In this document: positions 1 through 8,674 of the stretch, one piece after another
How the letters are laid out: every line of letters starts with the position of its first letter
How positions within the stretch are numbered: the first letter of the stretch is position 1
Source: Rhizobium sp. Root274
Lineage (GTDB): Bacteria; Pseudomonadota; Alphaproteobacteria; Rhizobiales; Rhizobiaceae
Direction of reading: 5' to 3'
NCBI RefSeq assembly: GCF_001429245.1
Contig: NZ_LMJE01000009.1
Location: forward strand, 62,001-126,000
Length of the DNA: 64,000 nt
Program-made: the position numbers and the translations under genes
The notes under the pieces: generated by a model
The model's database searches: none
Told to the model about the DNA's origin: nothing
The model's input: only the letters and a program-made list of their open reading frames with translations

Positions 1-162
1 CTCGAAGGCGCCGGCCGGGTCGCCGCTGGCAGCCTTGCGTTCGGCCTCGGCTGCGGCGTCGAGCAGCGGGCCGGCGAGAAGCGGCGGCACGAAGAGACAG
101 ACGGCGAAGGCGGTCAGGAGACCATGGCGCAGGCAGCCGCCCATGACTGTGTCGAAACGCAT
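1..162 (-). CDS. Secreted protein of unknown function, N-terminal fragment (gene runs off the left edge)
   Basis: Only the first 54 codons are in the window. They read on the minus strand from an ATG at 160-162 with a GAGGA-type ribosome site about ten bases upstream. The start of the protein (MRFDTVMGGCLRHG) leads into a hydrophobic stretch (LLTAFAVCLFVPPLLAG), which looks like a signal peptide. A charged segment follows (AAEAERKAASGDPAGAFE), still open at base 1. It lies downstream of trkH on the same strand, 134 bases away. Family and function cannot be named from this fragment. Confidence 0.6.
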   Translation of the reverse strand, partial: MRFDTVMGGCLRHGLLTAFAVCLFVPPLLAGPLLDAAAEAERKAASGDPAGAFE

Positions 163-296
163 GTGATTCTCATCCTCATTCCCCGTCTATTAGGAGTGTG
201 GAAACATCCGGCCCTGATCGTCAAGGTCCAGGTGTGGCCGTGATGGCGGACGCGGTCTTGCCGGCGCTGGATGAGGCAAAGTAGGGCGGGCGGGGA

Positions 297-1751
297 TCAG
301 GATTTCCAGAAGATCGGCACCAGCAGCACCAGCATGGTCAGGACTTCCAGGCGGCCAAGCAGCATGGCGAGCGACAGGATAAGCAGTTCCGGATCGTGCA
401 TCATCGTAAAATTGCCGACCGGGCCGATCAGCGGACCGATGCCGGGACCGACATTTGAGAGCGCCGTGATGACCGAGGACGTGGCCGTGGCGAACTCATA
501 ACCGGCAAGCGCCATGGCCATCGAGCCGATCGCCCAAATGAAGATATAGGCGCTGAAAAACAGGAAGACGCCACGCTGGGTGTCGGCGTCAACGATCTGG
601 TTGCCGTACCGCACCGAGTAGACCGCATTGGGATAGATCAGCCGCTTCAGCCCGGAAACGATGATGTTGAACAGGATGACGAAGCGATAGGCCTTGATGC
701 CGCCGGCGGTGGACCCTGAGCACCCGCCCATAAAGGTCGCGAAGAAGGCGGCGGCGACCGCAAACGGCCCCCAGAGGGTATAATCTTCGCTGGAAAAGCC
801 TGTTGTCGAGAGGATCGAGGAGAAGTTGAAGAAGGAATGGGTGAGAGCAACCGGCAGGGAAATGCCGTTGTGCAGATGGTTGTAAAGCCCGGCGGCGAGA
901 GCAAAGGCAACGATGTAACCGAGGAAGACGAGGATCTGCGGGTCGCGCAGCGCGTCAAGCCGTCCCTTCACCACCAGCACGATCAGGATCGAGAAGGGGA
1001 GACTGCAAAGCGTCATGAAGAAGGTCGAGATCCAGAGGATCGTCAGGCTGTCGAAATAGGCAAAGGACGTGTCGTGGTTGCCGAAACCGGCCGTCGCTAC
1101 CGTCGAGAAGGCGTGCACGATCGCATCGAAATGGCTCATCCCGGCGACGTCGTAAGCGACAATGCAGGCAAATGTGATCGCGACATAGACGGCCATGAAG
1201 GCGCGCGTGAAGGTCGCGATCCGGGCGAACGGCTTGTCGCCGATGTCGGAGGATTCCATCTTGAAGAAGGAGACGCCACCGACCCTGAGGAAAGGCAGGA
1301 CGAAGAGGCCGAGGGCGACGATCCCGATGCCGCCGAGCCAGGCGAGCAGACCCCGCCACATCAGAATGCCGCGCGACATGGTGTCGAGGCCGGAAATCAC
1401 GGTGGAGCCGGTCGTGGTGATGCCGGAAATCGATTCGAACAGCGCCTGGGCAAACGTCAGGTCGAGGTTCGAAAAATAGAGCGGAATGGCGCCGACCACG
1501 GAGAACACGGCCCAGAGCACGTTGACGAGCAGGAAGCCCATGCGCTTGCTGAAGGCTGGCGGAGGGCCGCGCGTCGCCATGGCGGCGGTCAGCGACATGC
1601 CGCCGACGAGCGCTGCCGAGACCGTGAAGACGGACCAGTCGTCGGAACCGTAATAAAGATCCACCATGGCGGGGATCAGCATGGCCGTCGAGAGATAGAG
1701 ACCGCAGAGCGCGGCGATGTAGACGACGGAACGGAACAGAGTGGCGTTCAA
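297..1751 (-). CDS. trkH: Trk-type potassium uptake protein TrkH
   Basis: Inner-membrane pore subunit of a Trk K+ uptake system, 484 residues, the normal TrkH length. The four pore-loop signatures expected of this superfamily are visible in order: SGITTTGSTV, TVATAGFGNHD, SILSTTGFSS and ALSNVGPGIGP. Hydrophobic helices run through the whole protein. The start codon is TTG at 1749-1751 (TTG AAC GCC ACT), with GGAAG eight bases upstream; I saw no upstream ATG that fits. TrkH normally works with the NAD-binding subunit TrkA, which is not in this window. It is divergent from ilvA, whose start is about 100 bases away. Confidence 0.9.
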   Translation of the reverse strand: MNATLFRSVVYIAALCGLYLSTAMLIPAMVDLYYGSDDWSVFTVSAALVGGMSLTAAMATRGPPPAFSKRMGFLLVNVLWAVFSVVGAIPLYFSNLDLTFAQALFESISGITTTGSTVISGLDTMSRGILMWRGLLAWLGGIGIVALGLFVLPFLRVGGVSFFKMESSDIGDKPFARIATFTRAFMAVYVAITFACIVAYDVAGMSHFDAIVHAFSTVATAGFGNHDTSFAYFDSLTILWISTFFMTLCSLPFSILIVLVVKGRLDALRDPQILVFLGYIVAFALAAGLYNHLHNGISLPVALTHSFFNFSSILSTTGFSSEDYTLWGPFAVAAAFFATFMGGCSGSTAGGIKAYRFVILFNIIVSGLKRLIYPNAVYSVRYGNQIVDADTQRGVFLFFSAYIFIWAIGSMAMALAGYEFATATSSVITALSNVGPGIGPLIGPVGNFTMMHDPELLILSLAMLLGRLEVLTMLVLLVPIFWKS

Positions 1752-1849
1752 GGAATGTCTTCCGTTGGTTGGCAGTGCAAAGAAGCTTTGTCTCTGCCCG
1801 GTACCTATGCCATAGCGGGAGCCGGTTTAAAATTCAACGGAGGGGCGCG

Positions 1850-3100
1850 GTGACGCCGAAGGAAGTCGATGACGCGCTGCAGGCGATGCGGGGGCTTTTT
1901 GCCGAAACGCCGTTGCAGTTCAACGATCACCTGAGCGCAAGATACGGCGCGAGCGTCTATCTGAAGCGCGAGGATCTGACGCCTGTTCGATCCTACAAGA
2001 TCCGCGGCGCCTTCAATTTCCTGCGCAAGATCGTCGCCGACAGCCCCAAGGACACCACCTTCGTCTGCGCCTCGGCCGGCAATCATGCCCAGGGTTTTGC
2101 CTATGTCTGCCGCCATTTTGGCGTCCAGGGCGTGGTCTTCATGCCGGTAACGACTCCGCAGCAGAAGATCGACAAGACCCGCACCTTCGGCGGTGAATTC
2201 ATCACCATCCGCCTGGTCGGCGATATCTTCGACCAGTGCTATGCCGCGGCCCGCGACCATGTCGAGGCGATCGGCGGCTATATGGTGCCGCCCTTCGACC
2301 ATCCCGATATCATCGAGGGCCAGGCGACGGTCGCGGCCGAAATCGTCCAGCAATTGCCGGATGGCGTGACGCCGGATCTGGTGGTCATGCCGGTCGGCGG
2401 TGGCGGCCTGTCATCGGGCATGACCGGCTATCTGGCAGAGCGGCTGCCGACCGATTCCATGGTGTTTTGCGAACCGGCGGGTGCCCCCAGTCTGCATCAC
2501 AGCCTTGAAGCCGGTACCGTTGTGACCCTGCCGAAGGTCGACAATTTCGTCGACGGCGCGGCCGTCGCCCGCATCGGCGACCACAATTTCGCGGCCCTCA
2601 GGCATTTCCGGGCCGATCAGGTGATGATCGTGCCGGAGAATGCGATCTGCGTGACCATAACCGAGATGCTGAATGTCGAAGGTGTGGTGTTGGAGCCGGC
2701 CGGCGCCCTGTCGCTGGCAGCGCTCGACCTTCTGCCGGAGGAGAGGATTGCCGGCAAGACGATCGTCGCCGTCGTCTCGGGTGGCAATTTCGACTTCGAC
2801 CGTCTGCCCGATGTGAAGGAGCGCGCGATGCGCTATTCGGGTCTGAAGAAATACTTCATCCTGCGCCTGCCGCAGCGTCCCGGCGCACTTCGCGACTTCC
2901 TCAACCTGCTCGGCCCGGAAGACGATATCGCCCGCTTCGAATATCTGAAGAAGTCGGCGCGCAATTTCGGCTCGATCCTGATCGGCATCGAGACGGGCAA
3001 TCGCAAGAACTTTGCCGATCTCTTCGCTCGTTTCGATCAGGCGGGCCTGGGTTTCGAAGACATCACCGATAACGAGATCCTCGCCAACCTGATCATCTGA
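1850..3100 (+). CDS. ilvA: Threonine ammonia-lyase (threonine deaminase)
   Basis: PLP enzyme converting threonine to 2-oxobutanoate and ammonia, the first step towards isoleucine; cytoplasmic. The PLP lysine sits in VRSYKIRGA. The family motifs ASAGNHAQG and VGGGGLSSG are present. The last ~85 residues (from LKKYFILRLPQRPGALRDF) form a single ACT-like regulatory module, so this is the short, one-module form of 416 residues rather than the two-module enterobacterial form. I chose the GTG at 1850 because AACGGAGGGG lies just upstream; the frame is open further 5' but without a site. Isoleucine feedback through the ACT module is inferred. It ends 16 bases from a convergent hydrolase gene. Confidence 0.9.
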   Translation: MTPKEVDDALQAMRGLFAETPLQFNDHLSARYGASVYLKREDLTPVRSYKIRGAFNFLRKIVADSPKDTTFVCASAGNHAQGFAYVCRHFGVQGVVFMPVTTPQQKIDKTRTFGGEFITIRLVGDIFDQCYAAARDHVEAIGGYMVPPFDHPDIIEGQATVAAEIVQQLPDGVTPDLVVMPVGGGGLSSGMTGYLAERLPTDSMVFCEPAGAPSLHHSLEAGTVVTLPKVDNFVDGAAVARIGDHNFAALRHFRADQVMIVPENAICVTITEMLNVEGVVLEPAGALSLAALDLLPEERIAGKTIVAVVSGGNFDFDRLPDVKERAMRYSGLKKYFILRLPQRPGALRDFLNLLGPEDDIARFEYLKKSARNFGSILIGIETGNRKNFADLFARFDQAGLGFEDITDNEILANLII

Positions 3101-3116
3101 TCAGTCGGCGGGAATG

Positions 3117-4106
3117 TCAGCAGATGCCTTGACCGTGGATCCAGTCGAGGATCGCTTTGGCAACCGGCTCGGTCGTCTGCGGTGAATAGGTGTCGCCGGC
3201 GATCACATGATTGTTGGCGTCGCCGGTGATGCCGGGATCGAAGCTGGCATGCGGGCCGCCCCAACGGGAAGCGATGGCGGCTGTCAGAGCCGGTCGCACC
3301 ACCAGGTCCTTTGCCGATGATACGAAGAGCGCCGGGACCTTGATCTCTTCGACCGGCGTGAAGACGGAAAGCCGCACGGCTTCAGCCATCGGGATCAGCG
3401 CCTCGACGGGATAGTCGGTGGTCCAGTTGTGGGCGTTAAGTTCATTGACCGGCTCAAAGCCGCGCCGCGCGCCGATGACAAGATGGGCGATCGCGGCAGC
3501 AAAGGGACCGGTGAGCAGGAAACTGCCGGAGGCCTGGACACCGTAGTTCGGCGACAGGAGCACGGTGGCGGCGACGCGGTCGGCAAGACCGGGCCGGGCG
3601 AGCGCCCATGTCACGAGCGACGCGCCGGTCGAGGTGGCGATGATAATCACACGCTCGCCGAGCAGGCGCCCGATATCCAAGGCCTCTTCGACAGCCGCTG
3701 TCCAGTCGCCGATGGAGGCCTGCCCCAAGGCATCAGGATCGTCGAGTCCGTGACCCGCCAGACGGGCGAAGAAGAGATTTGCGCCGAGACTTTTCGCCAG
3801 GATGTCGGGCAAGGGGCGCATTTCGGCCGGGGAGGCGGAAAAGCCGTGGACATAGACCAGGGAAAGCGCGGTTCTTGAGGGATGGAGCGGGTCTGCCCAG
3901 ACAATCTGTTTGTGAAGCCCCTTTCGGATCGGGCCGGCTTTGGCCTCTTCGCCAGCAAGAAAGGATGAGATGGTGGTGATGTCCACCTCTGCGGGCAGGC
4001 CCATCTTCCGCTCAAGGGCGAGATCGGGTGGCCAGCGGTAGACGGCGATCAGAGCGAGACCTGCGATGATGACGGCGGCGGCAAACAATCCCATGGCGGC
4101 TCGCAT
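3117..4106 (-). CDS. Membrane-anchored alpha/beta hydrolase
   Basis: 329 residues. An N-terminal hydrophobic anchor (residues about 5-25, GLFAAAVIIAGLALIAVY) is followed by an alpha/beta-hydrolase fold. Visible landmarks are the oxyanion strand (LVYVHGFSASPAEM), the nucleophile elbow (IIATSTGASLV), an acidic segment (SSAKDLVVRP) and a late histidine (NNHVIAGD). The elbow reads A-T-S-T-G, so the first glycine of the usual GxSxG is replaced. The ATG has GGGGAA eight bases upstream. The substrate is unknown; a carboxylesterase or lysophospholipase-like enzyme acting in the periplasm is plausible but not shown. Confidence 0.75.
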   Translation of the reverse strand: MRAAMGLFAAAVIIAGLALIAVYRWPPDLALERKMGLPAEVDITTISSFLAGEEAKAGPIRKGLHKQIVWADPLHPSRTALSLVYVHGFSASPAEMRPLPDILAKSLGANLFFARLAGHGLDDPDALGQASIGDWTAAVEEALDIGRLLGERVIIIATSTGASLVTWALARPGLADRVAATVLLSPNYGVQASGSFLLTGPFAAAIAHLVIGARRGFEPVNELNAHNWTTDYPVEALIPMAEAVRLSVFTPVEEIKVPALFVSSAKDLVVRPALTAAIASRWGGPHASFDPGITGDANNHVIAGDTYSPQTTEPVAKAILDWIHGQGIC

Positions 4107-4217
4107 GTGTGGAATTCCCCCAGTCCCTTGAGACCGGATGGAAGCTTAACAGGAGTGTCGCTGGATGGAAGCTTTGCATGGCTTTCGCTTGGGCATCGGT
4201 CATGCTAGAAAATTCGC

Positions 4218-4535
4218 ATGTCCATTCTGTCCAGCATTCTCTCCATCTTCACCGGCGGTCCTTCAAAATCCGCCGAGGTCGCCGCCGCCGATCCGCTGTT
4301 CTACAAGGATTGCCTGATCCATGCCGCACCGATTGCCGAAGGCAGCCAGTACCGGCTGGCGGGGCGAATCGAACGCGATGTTGATGGCAAGCGCCTTGAG
4401 CGCAGCTTTATCCGCGCCGATGTTTTCTCGTCCCGTGATGACGCTGTCGAAGGCACGTTTCGCAAGGCCCAGCAGATCATCGACCAGAACGGGCCGTCGC
4501 TGTTTGGCGACGGGGCGGAAAAGCGCAGCGTCTGA
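4218..4535 (+). CDS. HlyU-family protein
   Basis: 105-residue cytoplasmic protein. The order (SILSSIL start, a phenylalanine-rich YKDC segment, GSQYRLAGRIER, SFIRADVFSSRDDA, KAQQIIDQNG near the end) matches what I know of the HlyU domain family (PF10115). The family is named after a Vibrio haemolysin regulator, but alphaproteobacterial members are mostly uncharacterised and this one has no obvious DNA-binding helix-turn-helix. The Amt-GGDEF-EAL gene starts 85 bases downstream on the same strand, so joint transcription is possible. No strong ribosome site is visible. Confidence 0.7.
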   Translation: MSILSSILSIFTGGPSKSAEVAAADPLFYKDCLIHAAPIAEGSQYRLAGRIERDVDGKRLERSFIRADVFSSRDDAVEGTFRKAQQIIDQNGPSLFGDGAEKRSV

Positions 4536-4620
4536 CGCTGTTTTCGACGCATTTATGACGGTTTCCCTGATCGCGCTCACGCATTGTTAATGATGCGTCG
4601 CAACAATCCATCCCGATATT

Positions 4621-7600
4621 GTGTTTCGGGTTGTTTCAGTGATTTTCATCTCCCTCCGCCGATCTTCCTCCCGGATATCTCTGGCCGCCGCAGCACTGCT
4701 CGTCGCCTTGCCGGTCACGGCGCAGGATCAGATGCAGGTGGCGGCGCACGCTGCCGATCTCGCCTGGCTGATGGCGGCGGCCGGCATGGTGATGATGATG
4801 CAGGTCGGTTTTCTGTTGCTTGAGGCCGGCATGGTCCGCTCCAAGAACTCGATCAACGTCGCTCAGAAGAACCTGCTGGATTTTGTCTTCGGCGTGGTGG
4901 GGTTTGCCACTGTCGGTTTCATGCTCGCCTTCGCCCCGTCAAGCTGGTTGCCTTTCGGCTTCTCTTCCGACTTCTTTCTGCTTGGTCATCTCGACAGTTG
5001 GGTGGCGGGCTTCTTCGTTTTCCAGGTCATGTTCTGTGGAACCTCGGCGACCATCGTCTCGGGCGCGGTTGCGGAGCGGATGAAGCTCTCCGCCTATGTC
5101 TGGGGCTCGATCGCGCTCTCCACCCTGATCTATCCGATCTTCGCCCACTGGGTCTGGGGGGCGGCCCTCGGTCCCAATCCCGGGGCGTTTCTTGCCAATC
5201 TCGGCTTTGTCGATTTTGCAGGCTCTACGGTGGTGCATGCGACAGGCGGCTGGATCTCGCTTGCCGCCTGCCTCGTCATCGGCCCGCGCCGCGGCCGGTT
5301 TACGGCGGACGGCAAACCTGTCCGCATGGCCGGGCACAATCCGGTTCTCGCGACCACGGGGGCGCTGATCCTGTTTTTTGGCTGGATCGGCTTCAACGGC
5401 GGCTCGACGCTGGCGGCCAATGCCGATGTCGCCCCGATCATCTTGAACACCGTGCTTGCCGGCGGCATGGGTACCTGTGTCGGCTATGCGATCGGCATTT
5501 ATCAGGACGGCGTGGTGCTGCCGGAAAAGGCACTGTGCGGCATGCTGGGTGCCCTGGTGGCGGTGACCGCCGGATGTCACATCCTCGATCCTGGGGGCGC
5601 CCTTCTGGTCGGCGGGCTCGGCTCGACCGTTGCCGTCTTCGGCAACCAGTTCATCGAGGAGCGCATGCGCGTGGACGATGCGGTCGGCGCCATCTCGGTG
5701 CATGCCTTTGCCGGGGTTGCCGGCACTCTGGCTCTTGCTCTACTCGCCCCTGCCGATCGGCTTCCGGCGGGAAGCCGGTTTGACCAGCTCTATATCCAGC
5801 TTTTCGGCTCGGCGTTGAATTTCTACTGGGCCTTCGGCCTCGGCTATGCCTTCTTCTGGGGGCTGAACAAGCTCACACCCATCCGCGTCTCGGCGGAGGT
5901 CGAGGATATCGGCCTCAACATCGCCGAGCACGGGACCCGCCTTGGCGTGGGCCATGTCGAGGACGCGCTCGGCAAACTGGTGTCTGGCAATGCCGACCTG
6001 CATGACCGCCTGCCGGTCGATCCCGGCGACGAGGCGGAGAAGTTGACGCTGCTGTTCAATCGGCTGATGGACAACATCGAGCACGAGGAGCGCCAACGCA
6101 GCGAGCTGCAATCCAAGGTGCGTGATCAGGAGGAATCCGAGCGGGTTACAGCCATTGCAAACGCGACCTTCGAAGCGATCGTGATGCATGAGGAAGGCGT
6201 CATCATTGATGGCAACGAGCAGCTTGAGGTGCTGACCGGGCGCCCGCTTTCGCAACTGATCGGCATGTCGATCTTGGATCTGGTCGACGAGGAGGGACGC
6301 CGGATGCTGAGGCAGGATCTGACGCCGGCCCCGGGTGTATCGCGCGAATTGCACGTCGTCCAGCCGGATGGCACCGCCATTCCGGTCGAAGCGCGGGGCC
6401 GCAACATCGAGTATCGCGGCCGCAAGATCCGCATCAGCTGCCTGGTGGATCTGCGCGAGCGCAAGGCAAACGAAGACCGTATCCGTCATATGGGTCAGCA
6501 TGATCCCCTGACCGGATTGCCCAATCGCGCTCTCTTCACCGACACGCTTGCCGCCCGCGTCGATAACGCCAATCGCGGCTGGGGCTGTGCGGTGGTTCTG
6601 GTTGATCTTGACCACTTCAAGGATGTGAACGACATCTACGGTCACCCGGCCGGAGACGAGGTGATCCGCGAGACCGCGCGGCGTCTGACGCATGAACTGG
6701 GTCCGCATGACATGGCCGCGCGCCTGGGCGGCGACGAATTCGCCGTCATCCTGGCCAATGGTCATTTCGAGGCGCAGATCGAGGATTTCAGCCGTCGGCT
6801 GGTCGAGGCATTCCGCAAGCCTTTCGACACGGGGCAGGGCGAGCGGATCAAATGTGGGGTCAGCGTCGGGGGCGCGCTCTGCCCCGACCATGCACAGACG
6901 CTGGAGGAATTGATTGGTCGGGCCGACGTTGCGCTCTATCATGCCAAGAAATCCGGCCGCAGCACCTTCCGCATCTATCGCAAGGGCATGGACGAACTGA
7001 TCGAAAAGCGCCGGGCCCTGGAGGCCGATATCGAGCGAGGGCTGGAACGCGAGGAATTCGAACTCTACCTGCAGCCGCGTGTGGCTGCGCGCAGCGGTGA
7101 CGTCGTCGGCTATGAGGCGCTCATTCGCTGGAATCATCCCGAGCGTGGCATGGTGTCGCCGGGCGATTTCATTCCCGTTGCCGAGGTCTCGGGCAAGATC
7201 ATCGCACTCGGCGAATGGGTGATCCAAGAAGCCTGCCGTCTGGCGAGCCTTTGCCCCGGTCAACTGCATCTGAGCCTCAATGTTTCACCCGTACAGTTCC
7301 GCCACCCCGACTTCCTCAGCCATCTCGACCATATCGTTCGCGCATCGGGCATCGCCGCCGATCGGCTCGAGCTCGAGATCACCGAGAGCGTGCTGATTGA
7401 TGACGACGAGCGGGCTCTCAGCATCCTCACCCATCTGAAGAGCGCCGGCTTCAGAATCGCGCTTGATGATTTCGGCACCGGCTACTCGTCGCTCAGCTAC
7501 CTCAGCCGCTATCCCTTCGACGTCATCAAGATCGATCGCAGTTTTGTTGCGGCTCTGGGGACCGAAGAGGCGGCGAACGCCATTGTCCGCACCATCATCG

Positions 7601-7869
7601 ATCTCGGTCGTGGGCTCGGTATGCGGGTGGTGGCCGAAGGGGTAGAGACGGTTGAACAGGCCTTGCACTTGAGCGAAACCGGCTGTGACGAACTGCAAGG
7701 CTATCTGCTCGGCAGACCGCTTCCGGCGGCAGAGGCGGTGACGGAGATCACCAATACGCTGGTGCGGGAACTGCAGCAGGTGGCGGGGCTTGCCGCCCAT
7801 CGCGAGCGGCTGATGCGACGGGCAGGGGATCTGGCGGACACCACCCCCGCTCTCGCTTTCCGCGCGTGA
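4621..7869 (+). CDS. Ammonium transporter fused to PAS, GGDEF and EAL domains (putative ammonium-sensing c-di-GMP enzyme)
   Basis: 1082 residues. Signal peptide about 1-34 (LPVTAQ/DQ), then an 11-helix Amt core at about 40-420. The Amt hallmarks are kept: the pore phenylalanine segment (QVMFCGTSA), GAVAERM, DFAGSTVVHATGG with the first pore histidine H206, GWIGFNGGS, and AISVHAFAG with the second pore histidine H361. A charged linker (about 420-512), a PAS-like domain (about 513-625), GGDEF (motif intact at 703-707) and EAL (motif intact at 832-834, DDFGTGYSSL from 949, AEGVE, ELQGYLLGRPLP) follow. Both catalytic sites look competent. The GGDEF inhibitory I-site is not canonical (GPHD instead of RxxD). 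The start is uncertain: GTG at 4621 or GTG at 4639, neither with a good ribosome site. No glnK lies nearby, unlike classical amtB loci. An ammonium-gated switch of c-di-GMP turnover is inference. Confidence 0.9.
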   Translation: MFRVVSVIFISLRRSSSRISLAAAALLVALPVTAQDQMQVAAHAADLAWLMAAAGMVMMMQVGFLLLEAGMVRSKNSINVAQKNLLDFVFGVVGFATVGFMLAFAPSSWLPFGFSSDFFLLGHLDSWVAGFFVFQVMFCGTSATIVSGAVAERMKLSAYVWGSIALSTLIYPIFAHWVWGAALGPNPGAFLANLGFVDFAGSTVVHATGGWISLAACLVIGPRRGRFTADGKPVRMAGHNPVLATTGALILFFGWIGFNGGSTLAANADVAPIILNTVLAGGMGTCVGYAIGIYQDGVVLPEKALCGMLGALVAVTAGCHILDPGGALLVGGLGSTVAVFGNQFIEERMRVDDAVGAISVHAFAGVAGTLALALLAPADRLPAGSRFDQLYIQLFGSALNFYWAFGLGYAFFWGLNKLTPIRVSAEVEDIGLNIAEHGTRLGVGHVEDALGKLVSGNADLHDRLPVDPGDEAEKLTLLFNRLMDNIEHEERQRSELQSKVRDQEESERVTAIANATFEAIVMHEEGVIIDGNEQLEVLTGRPLSQLIGMSILDLVDEEGRRMLRQDLTPAPGVSRELHVVQPDGTAIPVEARGRNIEYRGRKIRISCLVDLRERKANEDRIRHMGQHDPLTGLPNRALFTDTLAARVDNANRGWGCAVVLVDLDHFKDVNDIYGHPAGDEVIRETARRLTHELGPHDMAARLGGDEFAVILANGHFEAQIEDFSRRLVEAFRKPFDTGQGERIKCGVSVGGALCPDHAQTLEELIGRADVALYHAKKSGRSTFRIYRKGMDELIEKRRALEADIERGLEREEFELYLQPRVAARSGDVVGYEALIRWNHPERGMVSPGDFIPVAEVSGKIIALGEWVIQEACRLASLCPGQLHLSLNVSPVQFRHPDFLSHLDHIVRASGIAADRLELEITESVLIDDDERALSILTHLKSAGFRIALDDFGTGYSSLSYLSRYPFDVIKIDRSFVAALGTEEAANAIVRTIIDLGRGLGMRVVAEGVETVEQALHLSETGCDELQGYLLGRPLPAAEAVTEITNTLVRELQQVAGLAAHRERLMRRAGDLADTTPALAFRA

Positions 7870-7885
7870 CGAGACGCAGAAACGA

Positions 7886-7919
7886 AAAAGACGAGCGGCG
7901 GTTTTGACCGTCGGTCGTC
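7886..7919 (-). terminator. Intrinsic terminator of azoR
   Basis: On the minus strand an imperfect hairpin (GACGACCGACGGT, loop CAAAA, CCGCCGCTCGTC) is followed by CTTTTTCG. It lies just after the azoR stop codon and between two convergent genes. Confidence 0.6.
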
Positions 7920-7950
7920 CTGTCCGGGGCGTTAAGCCTCGGGCGGTGGA

Positions 7951-8562
7951 TTACGCAGCGAGCGCCAGCTCGGCAACCTTGGCATGGGCGGCAGCGACGG
8001 CCTTTTCGGCGGCTTCCGGACCATAGGCAACACCTTCGACATAAACCGTCTCGACCAGCTCGATGCCGAGGAAGCCGAGGACCGTCTTGAGATAGGGCTC
8101 GGCGTGGTTCATCGGGGCGCCGGGGCCTGAGGAATAGATCCCGCCGGCGGCGAGCACCAGATAGGCCTTCTTGCCCTTGGCAAGACCGACCGGGCCGTTT
8201 TCGGTGTAGGTGAAGGTGAGGCCGGCGCGGGCGATATGGTCGATCCAGGACTTCAGCGACGAATAGATGTTGAAGTTGATGAGGCCGGTGCCGATGACGA
8301 TCGTGTCGGCAGCCATCAGCTCTTCGACGAGCTTGTCGGAAAGGGCGACGGCCTGCGATTCTTCCGCCGTGCGGGTATCGGCCGGCTTGCGGATCGCGGC
8401 GGTGAAGGTGCCGTCGACATGGTCGAGCTGGGTTTCGACGAGGTCACGCCGCACCAGCGACCCGCCGGCGGAGGCGAACTTTTCAGCCAGTTCCGTTGCA
8501 ATCGCGTTAGAGAGGGATTCCGAGCCGCGCGGGCTGGAGGTGACGAGCAGGATGGACGACAT
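7951..8562 (-). CDS. azoR: FMN-dependent NADH-azoreductase (AzoR family)
   Basis: 203-residue flavodoxin-like quinone/azo reductase, cytoplasmic, using NADH and FMN. The N-terminal phosphate-binding loop (VTSSPRGSESLSNA) and the later segments GTGLINFNIYSSLKSWIDHIARAG-like and AAGGIYSSGPG are typical of the AzoR family. ATG 8562 is preceded by GAGGAA at good spacing; a TTG two codons upstream is less likely. It is divergent from a LysR regulator 112 bases away, a common arrangement in which the regulator controls the reductase. The physiological substrate is probably quinones or other electrophiles. Confidence 0.88.
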   Translation of the reverse strand: MSSILLVTSSPRGSESLSNAIATELAEKFASAGGSLVRRDLVETQLDHVDGTFTAAIRKPADTRTAEESQAVALSDKLVEELMAADTIVIGTGLINFNIYSSLKSWIDHIARAGLTFTYTENGPVGLAKGKKAYLVLAAGGIYSSGPGAPMNHAEPYLKTVLGFLGIELVETVYVEGVAYGPEAAEKAVAAAHAKVAELALAA

Positions 8563-8639
8563 GTGCAATTCCTCGGATGATGGAGAGCCTTGGGAGCAGG
8601 CCTGCCATGCATCTAAGGCCGACGACGCATCTATGAAAC

Positions 8640-8674
8640 TGTGATAATCTAGATCGGTAATATCGAATAACTGG
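8640..8674. promoter_or_regulatory. Divergent azoR/LysR control region with a small inverted repeat
   Basis: The 112-base gap between azoR and the LysR gene is locally AT-rich (TGATAATCTAG, then ATCGGTAATATCGA). The inverted repeat TCG-N7-CGA is the kind of weak dyad LysR proteins use. Assigning it as the operator is inference from position. Confidence 0.35.

Noticed and set aside
837..1853. Long plus-strand frame (338 codons) over trkH
   Set aside because: It lies antisense to trkH, which has clear pore-loop motifs. The frame is charged and low in hydrophobics, as expected from a high-GC shadow.
5740..7269. 509-codon minus-strand frame under the Amt-GGDEF-EAL gene
   Set aside because: Antisense to recognisable GGDEF/EAL coding sequence; no domain and no ribosome site.
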